DNA from: Ophioderma brevispina
Lineage: Eukaryota; Echinodermata; Ophiuroidea; Amphilepidida; Ophiodermatidae
Reading direction: 5' to 3'
DNA length: 64,000 nucleotides
Assembly (NCBI GenBank): GCA_023653785.1
Contig: JAMKCH010084882.1
Span: 18,244 to 82,243 of the forward strand
In this document: piece after piece, positions 1 through 11,934 of the stretch
How the letters are laid out: every line of letters begins with the position of its first letter
How positions within the stretch are numbered: the first letter of the stretch is position 1
Position numbers and translations under genes: made by a program
The notes under the pieces: generated by a model
Told to the model about the DNA's origin: nothing
The model's database searches: none
The model's input: the letters and a program-made list of their open reading frames with translations, nothing else

Positions 1-1080
1 TCCGTATAACAAAGCATTGCATGAGTCCAATCGCGAGGATACAAATGCATGTACCAGCCTCTCCACAGACGACTTGTCCAGGTAACGACGCAGTTTTCCG
101 ATACGATAGATGCAATTTAGCTGCCCTGACGACACTCTTTACAGGGGTCTTTCATATCCAATTCTCGAAGATGACGCCAAGATTCCTTGCGACCCGTGAA
201 ACCTCAATTTCGGAAGTATCAAATGGTGATTTTTTGGGAAAGATGGTGTTTTCACAAATTTTGAGCTTATGTGAACTACCTCGGTTTTTGAGTCATTCAA
301 GACGAGTCTATTTCTTGTAGTCCATGCTTAATGTCGCGAAGACAAGTTCAAATTTCGGGATGAAAAAATCACGTTCACGTGGAGAAGAAGCATGTACAAA
401 CTGGCGTATCATCGGCATATGTCATGAACTTGATTCCATGAGCATTGATAATATCACCAATGTGGGCTGAGAAAAGCGTGAACTTAAGGGAACCATTGAC
501 GGAACCTTGAGGGACCCCCTCATCAAGATCGAAACTGTCACATAATCCTCTCGCATTATGACAACGCGACTGAGTCTGCCTTGAAGATATGACTCATACC
601 ATTTCAACGCAATTTTCCCTGTTATGCTAGCGTTCACGGCAGAGTTTAATAAAGCGGGAATGGGAAAGCGTGTATCAAACGCTGCGGAGAAATCGAGAAG
701 TACTAGAACAGCTTCCGATTTTGATCAGGCGGCACTGAGATGTCATATGAATTCTGATGAGTGCAGTCTCTGTGGAATGGAATTTCCGGTAGGCATACTG
801 ATTAGGAGCGTAGAGGTTATTGGCAACAAGATAGTCTGATAGCTGTGCTGCAGAGACGCGGTTCATTGTTTTTGAAAGGAACTTCAAGTTCGAAATTGGC
901 CGATAATTTTTTCAGCGCACTTTCGGGTCGCAACGTTCGTCTTCTGATGAGCGGTGTCACTGTGGCCATCTTCATCAGAGTCATTGAAGGAAATTAACCC
1001 CTTCCCGACAAGAGTGTGGAATTAACGACGTTTGTCAGCTGCGGCAACAATGGATCCACACATCTTCTCAAAAGAATTGA
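1..1080 (-). pseudogene. CR1/L2-like LINE reverse transcriptase, degenerate, runs off left edge
   Basis: Read on the reverse strand, this is the reverse transcriptase of a non-LTR retrotransposon, the enzyme that copies element RNA into DNA at a nicked target. In order, descending: a fingers segment with FLSKTMNRVSAAQLSDYL and QYAYRKFHSTETAL (about 890-740), a palm segment with KWYESYLQGR (near 600), the GVPQGS motif (518-501), the catalytic YADD box (419-408), NLGVIF (near 170) and a thumb segment RLVHAFVSSRLDSCNALLYG (60-1). These lie in different frames, so at least three frameshifts and several stops separate them. GVPQGS is followed by N-G-S-L-K where families usually have L-G-P-L-L. No endonuclease part is seen above 1080. 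The motif order and the thumb signature fit the CR1/L2 group, but the exact clade is an inference. It is a dead copy. Confidence 0.87.
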
Positions 1081-1237
1081 AATAGATCATGGAAATATGA
1101 TATAAATATAAATGTTGAAAGTAATTTGCAATCAATAATTTAAAAAATAACGTTTCTAGGTTTTAACGGTTGTTTTCTTTGACCTTTAATCGTTTGTGGT
1201 TTTCGGTGTCCCATTTTTTAAAATTGCTTAAACTAGT

Positions 1238-1780
1238 ATCAATGTTCGATACTAGATTGGGATTTTGTAGGTTTCCAGCTTTCTCTCTGGATCTTTATGG
1301 GAAAAAAAATCCCTAAAATGCCATTATTTTGCCCCAATTTGCCTTGAATATCGATCACCAAAATCGCTTGATGAATTCCTTCAATTTTGTACCAACATAC
1401 AGCAAGTAGACATATTTTGAAAGCAATTTGTTTGCTGCGATCTATTAGTTTCGTAGAAGAAATTTGGAGAAAAAACTGCCTTTGAAAATTCAATTTTCGT
1501 GCCATTTTTCAAAATCCCTAGATGCTAGAAACGTCTTTATTTCAAATTTACTCTAATTCTCATGTATTTGGGGTCCTACCACGCATATCGACTTCACGAT
1601 TTCCGAGCACGACCATCTACAAACGTTAAACGTGCACGAGATTACTGCGCTCAGTGCAACTCAACTTATCCTGACGTGGCTGGCAGGAGCTGGCCATGTC
1701 GCACATTTTGCGCAAATTTCCTTTCAAATGATCTGATTTGTCATAGGTCATCGCATTTTTTTTTGTGAAGTACTGTAAAA
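1238..1780. repeat. Dispersed repeat family A, copy 1
   Basis: About 540 bp that aligns along its length with 42154-42690 in the same orientation. Shared blocks include ATGTTCGATACTAGA at the left edge, AAAATCCCTAAA, a GATGAATTC block followed by TCAATTTTA/G, TTTGGAGAAAAAACT, and a CATGTAT..GGGTCC block ahead of a GC-richer right third that ends near TTTGTCATAG. Divergence is high, which suggests an old family. No terminal inverted repeat or coding motif was recognised, so its class is unknown. Confidence 0.8.
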
Positions 1781-3671
1781 CACATAACCAATGTACCTAT
1801 CAGGCCTCCCCCCATTTATTATGCTAATGGATACCTTTGACCTTAGTTTTTTTTTGGATTCAACTTACTATGTCAATGTTTACAACATACTAAATGTGAC
1901 TTTTGGTCTAGTGAAAATTTCTCTTTTTATTTTCAAGTAGCGAAGTACTTAACGCCGATCCTTATCAATGGACGAGTACTGAAAATATCCTGAGTAAAGG
2001 CGAAACACCACTAACTCATTGATACACTGCCATGACTGTAGTATGGCAAATTTTTAGCATGTTTATTTCGTATTTAAATAATATACAACTCTACCGAAAG
2101 TTCGAAGATAAATTATCCACTACCAGATTCCAATGAAAATTTTTTCTTTCGAATAAGCCCAAAAAAGATATTCTGTGTTTTCGGTAAGGCTGATATGAAG
2201 GATATTGATGTGTGGAGTGTAGATTGCCATTTATTTTGAGAAAAAAATGCCAGAGGAACCCCATACCAATCATAAAGGCACACTTTCTTAATTTTACTAG
2301 GCCTTTCTCAGACATTTAAAGTCGGTTTTTCAGATACCCGCAAGAAGCAGTGCTCCCAGATTTTTGAACCTTACACGTCCTAGTATTGGTGTGTTCCCGT
2401 CGATTTTCACCACGCCAAGACCTTTGTGATTGAAACCAGCTCAGAACTGCTCTTTCAAAGCCGCAACCAGCACGAAGAGAGCATTGAGTTTTGTCGTGGT
2501 CAATAGCTTCGACTGAAAGTCGCATACAATCAATTTCGAGCAAGATGGTTTATTGACCTTAACGTCTCGTGGTCGCCAAGGTCAGAACTACTATTTAAAA
2601 CAAACAATGAACCTTGTCATAATGATCTGAATTTTATATAACAACACTGATTTATGATTTTTATCGAATTGATTTGTTCAAGATATAGTATGTCCAAAAT
2701 CAATTACAAAATAATATAACATAACAATGCAATCAATAATGATCACTCAATGTTAATAATCCAGTCAAGTGACGACTTATGTCCAGCATAAATAAGCTGC
2801 AGTTCAACGATGGATGATAGCATCCAGGAAGACCTCCAAAGACAGCATACAAAGTCATATAAATCCCTGGAAATATAATCCTATGGAATGTCTCAGTCCC
2901 TTGAAAATAACTTTGGTCCAGTATTCACGACGCTGGGGGGGTTGTCCCCCCTCGACTGATCCCCACTAATTTCCCTCAGTACATAATCCAAGGTTTATAC
3001 TACCACTTTTCGGACCACAAAATGGAGATATTTTTGATTCCAAAAACTGAGCGCTTTGGCTTGAAAAATGACAGCAGACAGTGCAGCTTTCAAGCCCGTG
3101 CGTGGTATCCAATATATCCAGCACTGGGACTGCTCCAAACTACCGGTCTCTTGAGATAAATACTGGCCAAGTTATTAACTTGCCACTCCTTAATGTTATT
3201 ATTTCTCAACTACCCATACCTAAAATATATATTAAAAATATCGTCATGCAATAAACATAGCCCAACATTGTCCAATTGATCTCACATAAATGACATCATC
3301 TTGCATGATCATCTTACTTATGACATCATGGGAAACTACTGGTTTTGCAATCCGTTTTGCAACATAAAGCAGATGGAAAAATCCCAGGCTAATTATAATA
3401 CTTCGCTCAATCTCTGACTCTGGTCTGCAGGAATTCCATTTTTCTCTTCCATAATAAACAAAGTACTTTTCCCGTGACAAATCTTTTCCGCAAAGTACAA
3501 ATAGAAAAAATAAAACAAACATTGTAAGCACAAATTGGCAGGATACTTATAAACCTGAAGAAGGCAGTGTCTTAAAGATAATCAAGAGTTGTTTACGTGA
3601 AATTGGCAAGGTGAAACATGAAAGAAGTTCTACGGTGGTTGGCGTAAAGGTCGATCTTTATATTTTTTTTT
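1781..3671. other. No gene recognised
   Basis: AT-rich sequence with scattered short T and A runs. Open frames on both strands are under about 80 codons and carry no motif I know. No RNA gene was seen. Confidence 0.6.
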
Positions 3672-3722
3672 AAAGTCCACACACCATGAAATTATCATTA
3701 GTATATCAATAGAAAGCTTTTG
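3672..3722 (-). repeat. Short dispersed repeat, inverted partner of 6690-6737
   Basis: The reverse complement of this block matches 6690-6737 over about 48 bases, including AGCTTTCTAT, the AT-rich middle and TTCATGGTGTGTGGACTTTAA at the end (allowing gaps). The flanks diverge quickly. Probably two fragments of one old repeat family. Confidence 0.6.
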
Positions 3723-6689
3723 CTATAAATAAAACGAGAAGCATAAGTTTTATTTCCAAACTTCTACAGGTAAGTCACAAGTACACTGAAAAAGATTTGT
3801 TCCTAGACCCCCCTATAAGACACATGAATTCTTCAAATTGGGCGCTATGCCTGTGACGTCATTAACGTATCAGTTCAATAAATCATTCGGGGATCATGTA
3901 CTACAACGCTCGCACAACTGGTTCGGAAATCATTTCGTCGATCTTTCGTAACAAAAATAGTGAAAGTACAAGCCCGAGTCCCAAATATGCCGTGAGAATC
4001 AGAATTGGGATATTCATCGTTGGGGAAGTACCCGGGTATAGCGAAGAGCTAGCCAGGGTTTTTTCCCGGTTAGAAACCCCTCGAGGACAACGACGAAGGT
4101 TGATACGTACCGAGGATACCGTGGGGTGATGCATATACAGCGTAAGTGCCAAGCATTTGAACAGTTTGTTGAAAAAAGAAATCCCAACATAATTTTTTAT
4201 TGAGAGGTAAATTAATATGATCGGTATTCAATCATGTTATTTGTGCCGAGATTAGAACTTTATATTACTTGTATAAGCGAGCAATCGTGAATTCATCACC
4301 AGCATGTGTGAATCAAAAATGTGCCGCTACACGTAATTCACATGCATGGAACCATATTTCGTTGATGACGCATTGCGTTGTTTGGATGTCATGTTTGGGG
4401 CTGAATCGCTTCTCGCTGACTTGATGGAGGGGTGGGGGAATGAGCTTATTTGTCAAACCTTACATGTCACGGCATTCTGTAATTTTTTCCGGGGTCAAAT
4501 TTGACCAAATATAAGCAGATTACTTAAGTTTTTTTAACCTGTATTCTCATTTTGAACAGTTAATAGCTTTCATTTTCTCTCGACTTTTTTTGCACTCAGA
4601 GGATATTGTTGTAACATACAAACGCAAGGTATTTTGTTTACATTTAGAGCTGATTAAACAAGCGAAATGGATTTTTCTAACCTCACCCCCTCAAAAATAT
4701 GACGCAATATTCTCCCCACGGCAGCTTACGCGTGTACCCTCTGCCTGTCATGATTCACCCCGTTTGATCTGCACAACAGATAATACACCGTGCGTAGCTC
4801 ACGTATCTTGTGGCGTGGTCTTACCCCGGTCTTACTGTGCATAACTCGTTTTTTTCTCAGTCCTTAGGGGTTGTTAAATTACAATTCCAAGCTTTTCAGA
4901 CCAAATCATTTATTAACAAGAATCTTGGCCATGAAATGATGTGCAGAAATATTCTTGAAATGAAAGTATTAGCACAAACACTGATCATTTAATCAGGGGT
5001 AAATCCCCACACTGGCAATGCTGGGTGGTTCATGTTATCAGCTCATGCCAGCGCTTCTACGGCCTGTTTTACCAAATTAAACATACAATTTGCCAATCTA
5101 TGATACAGCCTCCAACAGACATGTTGTAGCAGTTTTCTGCGGAAAACCTCGTTATTCCTTTCCCCGTTTTGATGATTTAGGGGGTAGGGTTAAGTCGGGT
5201 AATGGCGAACACCATTTGATTGAAGCAAATAAGTCCATGGTAAAACCAGGTTTGGCTAAGATAACCATATCAATAAAAAAGTGTAAGCAAAACTCAAACT
5301 ATACACCTGTTTTTCGTACCTGTTAACAAGAAGTTATGATCAAAACAAAAAAATGGCGTCGTTCGCTAATGCGAAGTGTTTTTTCAATGGCAGTCCCACT
5401 TTTGGGGACAAAAATAGCAATTTTTGTTCTTTCAACAAAAGTTATGATAATAATGTATATGAAAAGCTCGATGAGAGAGGTTTCAAATTATGTAGAGAGA
5501 TGGACACACCTATATGGGTTGCCATGGAAACGGGTCGTTCGGGATTACCCCAAAAGAGGTGATGAAGTTTGTAATCTAGTTCCTTTCATAAACTTGTCAT
5601 GGACTTTGCCCCCTGTTGTAACATGATTTTAATGTGAAGGAACCCTTAGTCTATTAAACTATAAGCCCATTTCTCTCTCTCTTGTGATATGATATGTCAT
5701 CCAGAAATATTTGTTAGAATATTAAATGTCACTAAAAAGTGTTTTTTTAATTCTCGGTCGAGAAGGTAAGAGATTTTCCATTTTGGTCAGTTGATATCTG
5801 ATTAAGTCCAAAGCAGCTAAAACCGAGGTGGTAACACGGTCTCCCTCCTTCGCAATAGCGAAATCGCTGCGGTCGGGATTACCCCGCGTTCGGCATTACC
5901 CGCTCTCCCCGATATAGGAATTTGCTAGGTCTAAAATGTGTAAAATCAATTATAAAAACGGTGGTGAATCGTGAATGGAAGTTTGCTGAGCCATGCCAGG
6001 CAGAGTGAAAAACGAATGCGCAGCAGCAACTGACTAGCTTCATGGCCCGCCACCGGTCAAATAAACTAGAATTCATATGATAAGCAGTCATCTACAAACA
6101 TTCATACACATTTAAAAAATGTATTTGCACATATTAAGGTGTACGAAAGAATCAGAAGGGTGCAGAAATAATACAGTGTTTAAATATCACGCTTCGGCCT
6201 ATACTTTTGCATGTTTGGCATGGTTGCAGTCCACGCAGCACAGTCCATGATCGGCCGCGGGTCACACACTTGGCCTTGTATTTGTAAGTCGAAGTCTAGG
6301 TGTTTTCACAATATTAATCATCATCGCACTAAGAGTACCAATATCATTTATCATCTTAATTTATTCTCTTACATTGCAAAAAAAATGTTAATACCATAAA
6401 GAATGCCGGCGTTCGACCACGCGTTCGACACTATATTGTTAAACCGGAACACCACGGACTCGAACCGTAACCAAAGAGTAATAACAGCTAAGTGTTTACA
6501 TATTTTGCACTGTGATCACGTGATCGGTGATACCGAAATGAGTCATGCATTTATATAGGGCACATTGGGCGCTTTTGGTGCATGAAAATACAGGAAAATA
6601 ATAAAAATCTTGACAGGTTTTTAAGCCCCCAAAGCTTTATAAAGACAGATAAAAATCGAAACTTTATTCGTTCATTTCCTAAGGTCACC
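3723..6689. other. No gene recognised
   Basis: AT-rich with no clear gene. On the reverse strand, 3901-4152 encodes a short frame whose C-terminal half contains a hydrophobic segment (about residues 45-68), but there is no homologue I can name and no convincing splice site. The sequence CGGGATTACCCC occurs near 5540 and 5875, possibly by chance. Confidence 0.5.
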
Positions 6690-6737
6690 AGCTTTCTATG
6701 ATATATAATAAATTCATGGTGTGTGGACTTTAAAGAA
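6690..6737 (+). repeat. Short dispersed repeat, inverted partner of 3672-3722
   Basis: Matches the reverse complement of 3672-3722, as described there. It ends in the block TTCATGGTGTGTGGACTTTA. Confidence 0.6.
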
Positions 6738-7319
6738 GAGGAATAACCTGGAGGTCGTTTTGAAGATATCAGACCACAATCCACTCGTAAGCAAGATAGT
6801 GTCAATCTTGTTGATATTTGAACCAAGCTACCAAAGCATTTTAACCAGCGAAGTTGGTATCGCGTCAAGGGGAAGGGTATCGACATGGATTCAATGATTA
6901 GCTTTATCATCACGGTCTCTTCAGATACGTCATCGAATACATTTTACAAAGAACGGCAAGCCTTTTCAAGATTAGCTGAGATATTAGGGGGATGAGTGGA
7001 ATCCAGGTTGCTACAAATGAGATTTATCCATGAAGAAGTTGGTAAATCTGTCTGCAAATATACGTGAGATAGTTAGAAGGATGCTTCTTTAGAGTCAAAA
7101 TTACTCAATGAGATCCCTCTGCCGAACAAGTCATTGTTGCTTCCATCATAGATCTTAGATTGATGGTAATTGCGTTTGACGGGCGGCAGTAAAAAGACTA
7201 CGTTTGTAAGCCTTGCAAAGCGTTCGTGAATTCCTCTGTCAACTTCGTAACCGGTTCATTTATACCTCCGCTCAGATCGATCTATTTCCTTCAGGGAAAT
7301 TTGGCTTGACAATGACCGT
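6738..7319. other. No gene recognised
   Basis: Nothing recognisable. Open frames are very short and no repeat structure was seen. Confidence 0.5.
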
Positions 7320-7560
7320 CTGCACTGTAAAAAAATAACCGTAATTTTGCGGACCCCGTAATGGGAAATTAAAACTATTTGCGAAAGAAAAGTACGGGAA
7401 ACCATGAATATACGGGGATATGCCCGTAAATTTTTAAGGTGTTTTATATATCAACTGTCAATTGACCGTTATTTTACGGATTTTCTGTAAATTCGCGGGG
7501 CAATTGACCGTCATTTACGGGATTTTCAGCATTTAACCGTATAGGAGCAAATACGAAAAA
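7320..7560. repeat. Degenerate CCGTAAA/TTTACGG-rich repeat
   Basis: The motif CCGTAA or its complement TTACGG recurs many times on both strands, including ACCGTAATTTTGCGG, GACCGTTATTTTACGG and GACCGTCATTTACGGG. The alternation of direct and inverted copies could fold into several stems. It resembles the ends of small non-autonomous DNA transposons, but I could not define borders or a target duplication. Confidence 0.5.
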
Positions 7561-7852
7561 CAACGGGAGCAACCAAGTGGGGTTAAAGATCAGCATAAGG
7601 CATAAAAATATGTTTGTTTGGCGTAAACGGAGCTGAGAAAAAATATCAGGGTCTGTTGATCGGTCAGATTTTTAAAAAAACATTTTTTTAAAGATCTTCT
7701 CAATGTTTTACTCTAAATGAATACAAGATGCTACTTTTTAAAGCTTTTTCAATGACATAGCAAAGATATTTTATTTTACTTGGTGTAGTTGCTTTGTTGT
7801 CTTGTTTTGTTATTTTTTCGTCTATGTGTTGGTATTTTTTTTTTTTTGGCAA

Positions 7853-8006
7853 GACTTCCATATGTACCCCCCTCTCATATATTTACATGCAACATAAAAT
7901 GTTATTATTTTAGCTGTTTATTCCGTTTTTGATCAAACAAGGCCAAAATTAAAATAAATTTTGTATCATGTAAATATATACGAGGGGGGGGGTACATATG
8001 GAAGTC
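7853..8006. repeat. Inverted repeat with 37-39 bp arms around a 77 bp loop
   Basis: The left arm (7853-7889) begins GACTTCCATATGTACCCCCC and ends TTTACATG. The right arm (7967-8006) is its near-perfect reverse complement, running CATGTAAATATATACGAG, then a G run, then GTACATATGGAAGTC. The differences are the length of the G/C run and one or two substitutions. This is either a small palindromic MITE or a recent local inversion-duplication. Confidence 0.85.
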
Positions 8007-8059
8007 TTTCCTTTTTTTTGTGGATGAAAATAATGGGTCCGTCGGCAGAATATTTTTTT

Positions 8060-8100
8060 TATTTGTGTTATTTGTTTGTTTGTTTGTTTGTTTGTTTGTC
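8060..8100. repeat. (TTTG)n microsatellite
   Basis: About seven tandem TTTG units just upstream of the LINE fragment. Confidence 0.9.
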
Positions 8101-8154
8101 AGGTTTTTTTTTAGGGTCGGTCGGGTTACGCCAAACAAACAATTGTTTTTTATG

Positions 8155-8768
8155 CCTAAGCAAGACCAACCCAATGCTCAACAACGTTGTCATCAAGCAA
8201 CAAATCTGCATCCACCAAACAGCACTGGAAGCGGTTGAGGAATATGTCTACTTAATTGGGTCAAGTAGTGAAAAACACAACCACTTTGACAAAGGAGAAG
8301 AGTAAGAGCAGGATGGAGTGCTTGTGGGAAGTTATATGAGGTGATGCGGAGCAACATGCCACTATGTCTTAAAGGCAAATCTATAACCAATGTGTCCTCC
8401 CGACCGTGACGTACGGCTGAGCACAGCAGGGAAAGGACCATGTTTGGGATCACTAAAAGAGAGTGAAAAACAATTGAGTGGATCGGATGAATCAGAAACA
8501 TGGCACAGGTCACCGACGCCATCCAGAGCTGGGAGGGTCACCTAGCTAGAACATCAGATGGAGGTGGACCAAGCTGGTTACTGAATGGAAATGGTACTAG
8601 GCACCCAGGAAGACAGAAAGTTAGGTGGAGAGATGAAATTACAAAAAAAAATATTGGTGTGACCTGGATAAGAAAGACATGGGATAGATCAGAGTGGCGT
8701 TAACTTGGAGAGGCCTTCACCCTGCAGTGGGTCGATGATGGCTTAGGATGATGATGATGATGATGAAG
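8155..8768 (+). pseudogene. LINE 3' end (RTE-like), degenerate, with GAT-repeat tail
   Basis: The C-terminal region of a non-LTR retrotransposon ORF in broken frames. Recognisable pieces in order are TALEAVEEYVYL (near 8220), MPLCLKGK (near 8360), MFGITKRE (8440-8463), then RHPGRQKVRWRDEITK, VTWIRKTWDRSEWR and LGEAFTLQWVDDG (8594-8740). The R-G-R-x-x-x-R-W-x-D-E-I and W-x-R-x-x-x-D-R-x-x-W-R patterns are typical of the tail of LINE polyproteins. In the last frame, stops occur at 8464, 8488 and 8701, and earlier pieces need frame changes. The element ends in GATGATGATGATGATGATG (8748-8766), a short tandem tail like those of RTE-type LINEs. It is 5' truncated and dead. The clade is an inference. 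Confidence 0.86.
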
Positions 8769-10586
8769 AAATTCAACCTATGTTTTATATTGAAATATAA
8801 GCAAATCAAAATTAACTTTTTTCTCTCTTTTAAGGCATTTCTCATTGAGTGTCTAATCTTTATGAAATTATTATTATGGGTGCCTCAAAATCTCTCGTTG
8901 CACCCTTCAAGTCGGAAACTAAAGTATGCCGTTTTGTCAATGCCAAGCTTGCGTACTGAATCATAGTCAAGGGAAAATGGCATTTTCCCTTCATAATAAA
9001 GGACATTTGCGGCAGCAATGTATTTTAAAACACCTTGTATTGCATCAGCGTTGGTATAACAGATTTCTAGGCTAACTATTTTATAAAAGCAAGACTTTGA
9101 AACTAAACTGCCGTCAGCAGAAATAAAAATGGAACTGGATGCCTTAAACAAGCTAAATGCTTAAAAAATCAAAACAAATACTTTTAAAAAAAATCAAAAA
9201 CAGGCTTATTCATTTGAAAACCAGTTTGAAAAACGTGGCATGTCGAAACATGGCATGAAACCCGGTTGGAGACGTCCCAGAAGCGGCAGGTCACCTCCAA
9301 ATGTTTGCAAAAATCCGAAACCGCGTAGTGGATGCAATGGTGTGCTCATGTCTGCAGATCTTCATTTTTGTCCATTGTGAAGAAAGACACCAATTGGCAT
9401 TCTTACAGAATTAAACGTCTCAAAATTATCCCAGATGATCTACAGCGCGATGATAGGTTCTGTCAATATCACAAAGGCCCTTGAATATGCTTCCGGCCCC
9501 TTTCGTCTATGTTAGGCCTGACGATCGTCAAAAATAGTAGTTATGACAGCTCTAACTGCAAATATTAGACTTAATGGACTAGTATTTTATTGATGGCAAT
9601 TTAAATGGAACTACTAACCTGAACATTGTCAATCATATACTAGAGCCCCAGCTGCCACGTATTTTTGGCAGAGCGTGTCGAAAGGGATTCAGCTACTCAT
9701 TTATAGTGAAAGATCGCAAAATGAGCAACACTTTTCCGCCTTCAAATTCAACCACAACATCGATCTTTTGGAACGTAAGAAATCAGTCTCTAAAGATCTC
9801 TTTCCCAGTACTTGGTGGGTGGCCCAGGGGCATGTGGTAATTATTTGCAGTATACGTTCCGCAGGAAACCAACAAGTCTTGAGAACAAGAAATATCTCTT
9901 ACACCGGTTTGAAAGTACACTCCTATGTTTGTGGCCTTTATTTGCGTGTTTACCAAAGTTTACCAGAATGAGTTTAAACGTGAACTGCGCAAGTGCATGA
10001 CCCTCATCCCATGAGCCAAATAAGCTGTTGAATTCATTACCAGTAACTGCGTCTTTGGTCAGTTTGTGAGTAGTGGGAGAGACTAAAGTCGCAGGGAACC
10101 AGCGTAACCTTTTTGCAACACACTGCTGCGTGTATGCTGCAATGCAAAACATATTATATGATTAAAATAATAAAACATTTAAAAATTCTGAAATTCCTAC
10201 TGTGTTTTTAGACGAATGGTGACTACTGCCAGGAAGTTTTTTAAAGAAGTGAGTCAAATCTTCACCAGTCTATAGTCAGGCAAACGCGTGGCAGAATTCT
10301 ACTTGGCATGACTCTGACATGACAGCCTGGTCTATATAGGACTGCCTTGTTGGGCATTGGGAAATCTTGGTCTACCATGACTATGTTGTTGTATGTGTAA
10401 TTTGTACCTTCGTAATACTAGAGATGTGGCCTAGACTAAGCCAGGGGCCCGTGTCCTAGGCCTACGAACTGTTTTCCAATTTTTTGGAAAGCCGAAAGTG
10501 CTTGGCCATGAATGATCTACCTCGGCTGTGCTACTTTATTCCTTAAACTTCAGTATCATGTCTACTAATGGTAAATATTTAGTAGG
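8769..10586. other. No gene recognised
   Basis: AT-rich sequence. A 103-codon reverse-strand frame (9841-10152) begins just after a plausible 3' splice site (TTTTGCATTGCAG) and contains GTAAAC sequences, but its product resembles nothing I know. The block 8795-8850 is weakly similar to 21040-21100 (shared AAGCAAATCAAAAT and AAGGCATTTC). Confidence 0.5.
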
Positions 10587-10907
10587 GCGCCGTTAGGGCA
10601 TATTAGTCCAGTGGATACGACTCGACTCATGATCCAAAGGTTTTGGGGTCCGAGCCCCGTTTTCGGTCCAACGTGTTGTATCCTTGGGCAAGGCACTTAT
10701 CTCGCTTGCCTCGCCCAACGCTAGTCGGTGGTTGTTATGGGAATATTACAGTCTAAGTGCTGACAGGATTGTGTGCTTGGCCATGCTGCCAGCCTAGGTG
10801 AAGCGGAATGATTGTGACGATTTCTGACGGCAGCGTAAGAATAATAGACAGCCGCTTGAATCGTATGGGCGCTTTAATAAAAGCCAGTACATATTATTCT
10901 TATTATT
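10587..10907 (+). repeat. tRNA-derived SINE, full-length type
   Basis: A SINE, a short retroposon transcribed by RNA polymerase III and mobilised by a partner LINE. The 5' part is tRNA-like, with an A-box-like block TATTAGTCCAGTGGA (10601-10615) and a B-box-like block GGGGTCCGAGCCCCG (10645-10659). Next comes GTATCCTTGGGCAAGGCACT, a conserved central block, then GTGCTTGGCC, GATTGTGACGATTTC and a tail GGGCGCTTTAATAAAAG with ATT-rich repeats. The same order is found at 32712-33043, and the 3' half recurs inverted at 21405-21570. Confidence 0.88.
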
Positions 10908-11110
10908 GGGTATTTTCCGTTTTGCGTGAACAAACAGGGGATAATTAACGTAATTACGGCATTAGTGGTGCGAGGTTATTCAGGCTTCCTTTTGTTGCAT
11001 CTCCGCCGTCAAAGTTTTAAAATGAAACCTGAATGAATGAAAACATGAATGATGAATTGCATGAATGAATGATGAGTTCCGCGGTTTGCAATTCAGACGT
11101 TAGGGATAAA

Positions 11111-11186
11111 TCATGAACTCAACAAAATCAGGTTAAAATGTTCAGCAATCATGCACTCAACAACACCAGGTTAAAATGTTCCCGGG
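11111..11186. repeat. 38 bp direct tandem duplication
   Basis: Two adjacent units begin TCATGAACTCAACAA and TCATGCACTCAACAA and share CAGGTTAAAATGTTC. Spacing is 38 bases, with a few substitutions. Confidence 0.85.
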
Positions 11187-11934
11187 CAATGTGTGCGACT
11201 GCTCGTAGTCCTTGCAATATATTAGTTATAATTGGTTATGAAAGTTGTGAGAATTCACAAAAACAAACACATGTTCTCAATTACGCATTCAATTTGATTG
11301 ATAACCTAAATCCAATGCAAATATCAATTATATGTTCATCATTTTCGGTTGTTATGGTAATACTTTATTTATCCTAGTTATGGTCATTTAATTGCCTGCA
11401 ATTGCATCTTTCCGATATTACTAATATTCAGAAGTTTAACTGGTCTGGCAACAAGCCTTTTCAATTTGACCTTGGCAAATATTGTTTTCGTAACCCTCAG
11501 GGCATACCGAATCATGCAAATAATCATTTAAATGCATATATATCATGAAATAGGCAATTTTGTATTTAAAAAAAATAAAAAAAATAAAATAATTAACTTT
11601 AAAATGACAAACCAAACTCAGTTTTAGATATAGCGTAGGGAATTTCAAAGATTTAACTACACTGGCTCAGTACAGTATAATGAAAATCTTTTTTATTGAA
11701 TGAATTCTTACATGTTGAGTTATGATATCTAAGGGTCCTCCGAACATAAATCACCATGCTATATCCACAATTAACCCTTTACGAAACTGGTCCTTAGCCC
11801 TGAAAGGAAAAAGGGTGTTTGAACAGCAGATTTAAAAGGATTTTGTTATACAAGTTGTATCCATCAGTCATATTTTACATAACCTATTTTTGTGATTTCA
11901 TGCAATCGAACTGTTTCATAGTACTGTTTTAATG
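11187..11934. other. No gene recognised
   Basis: AT-rich with short A/T runs near 11565-11595. Nothing recognisable. Confidence 0.5.

Noticed and set aside
3901..4152. Membrane-protein exon on the reverse strand
   Set aside because: One hydrophobic stretch only. Splice sites are poor and the plus strand is open as well.
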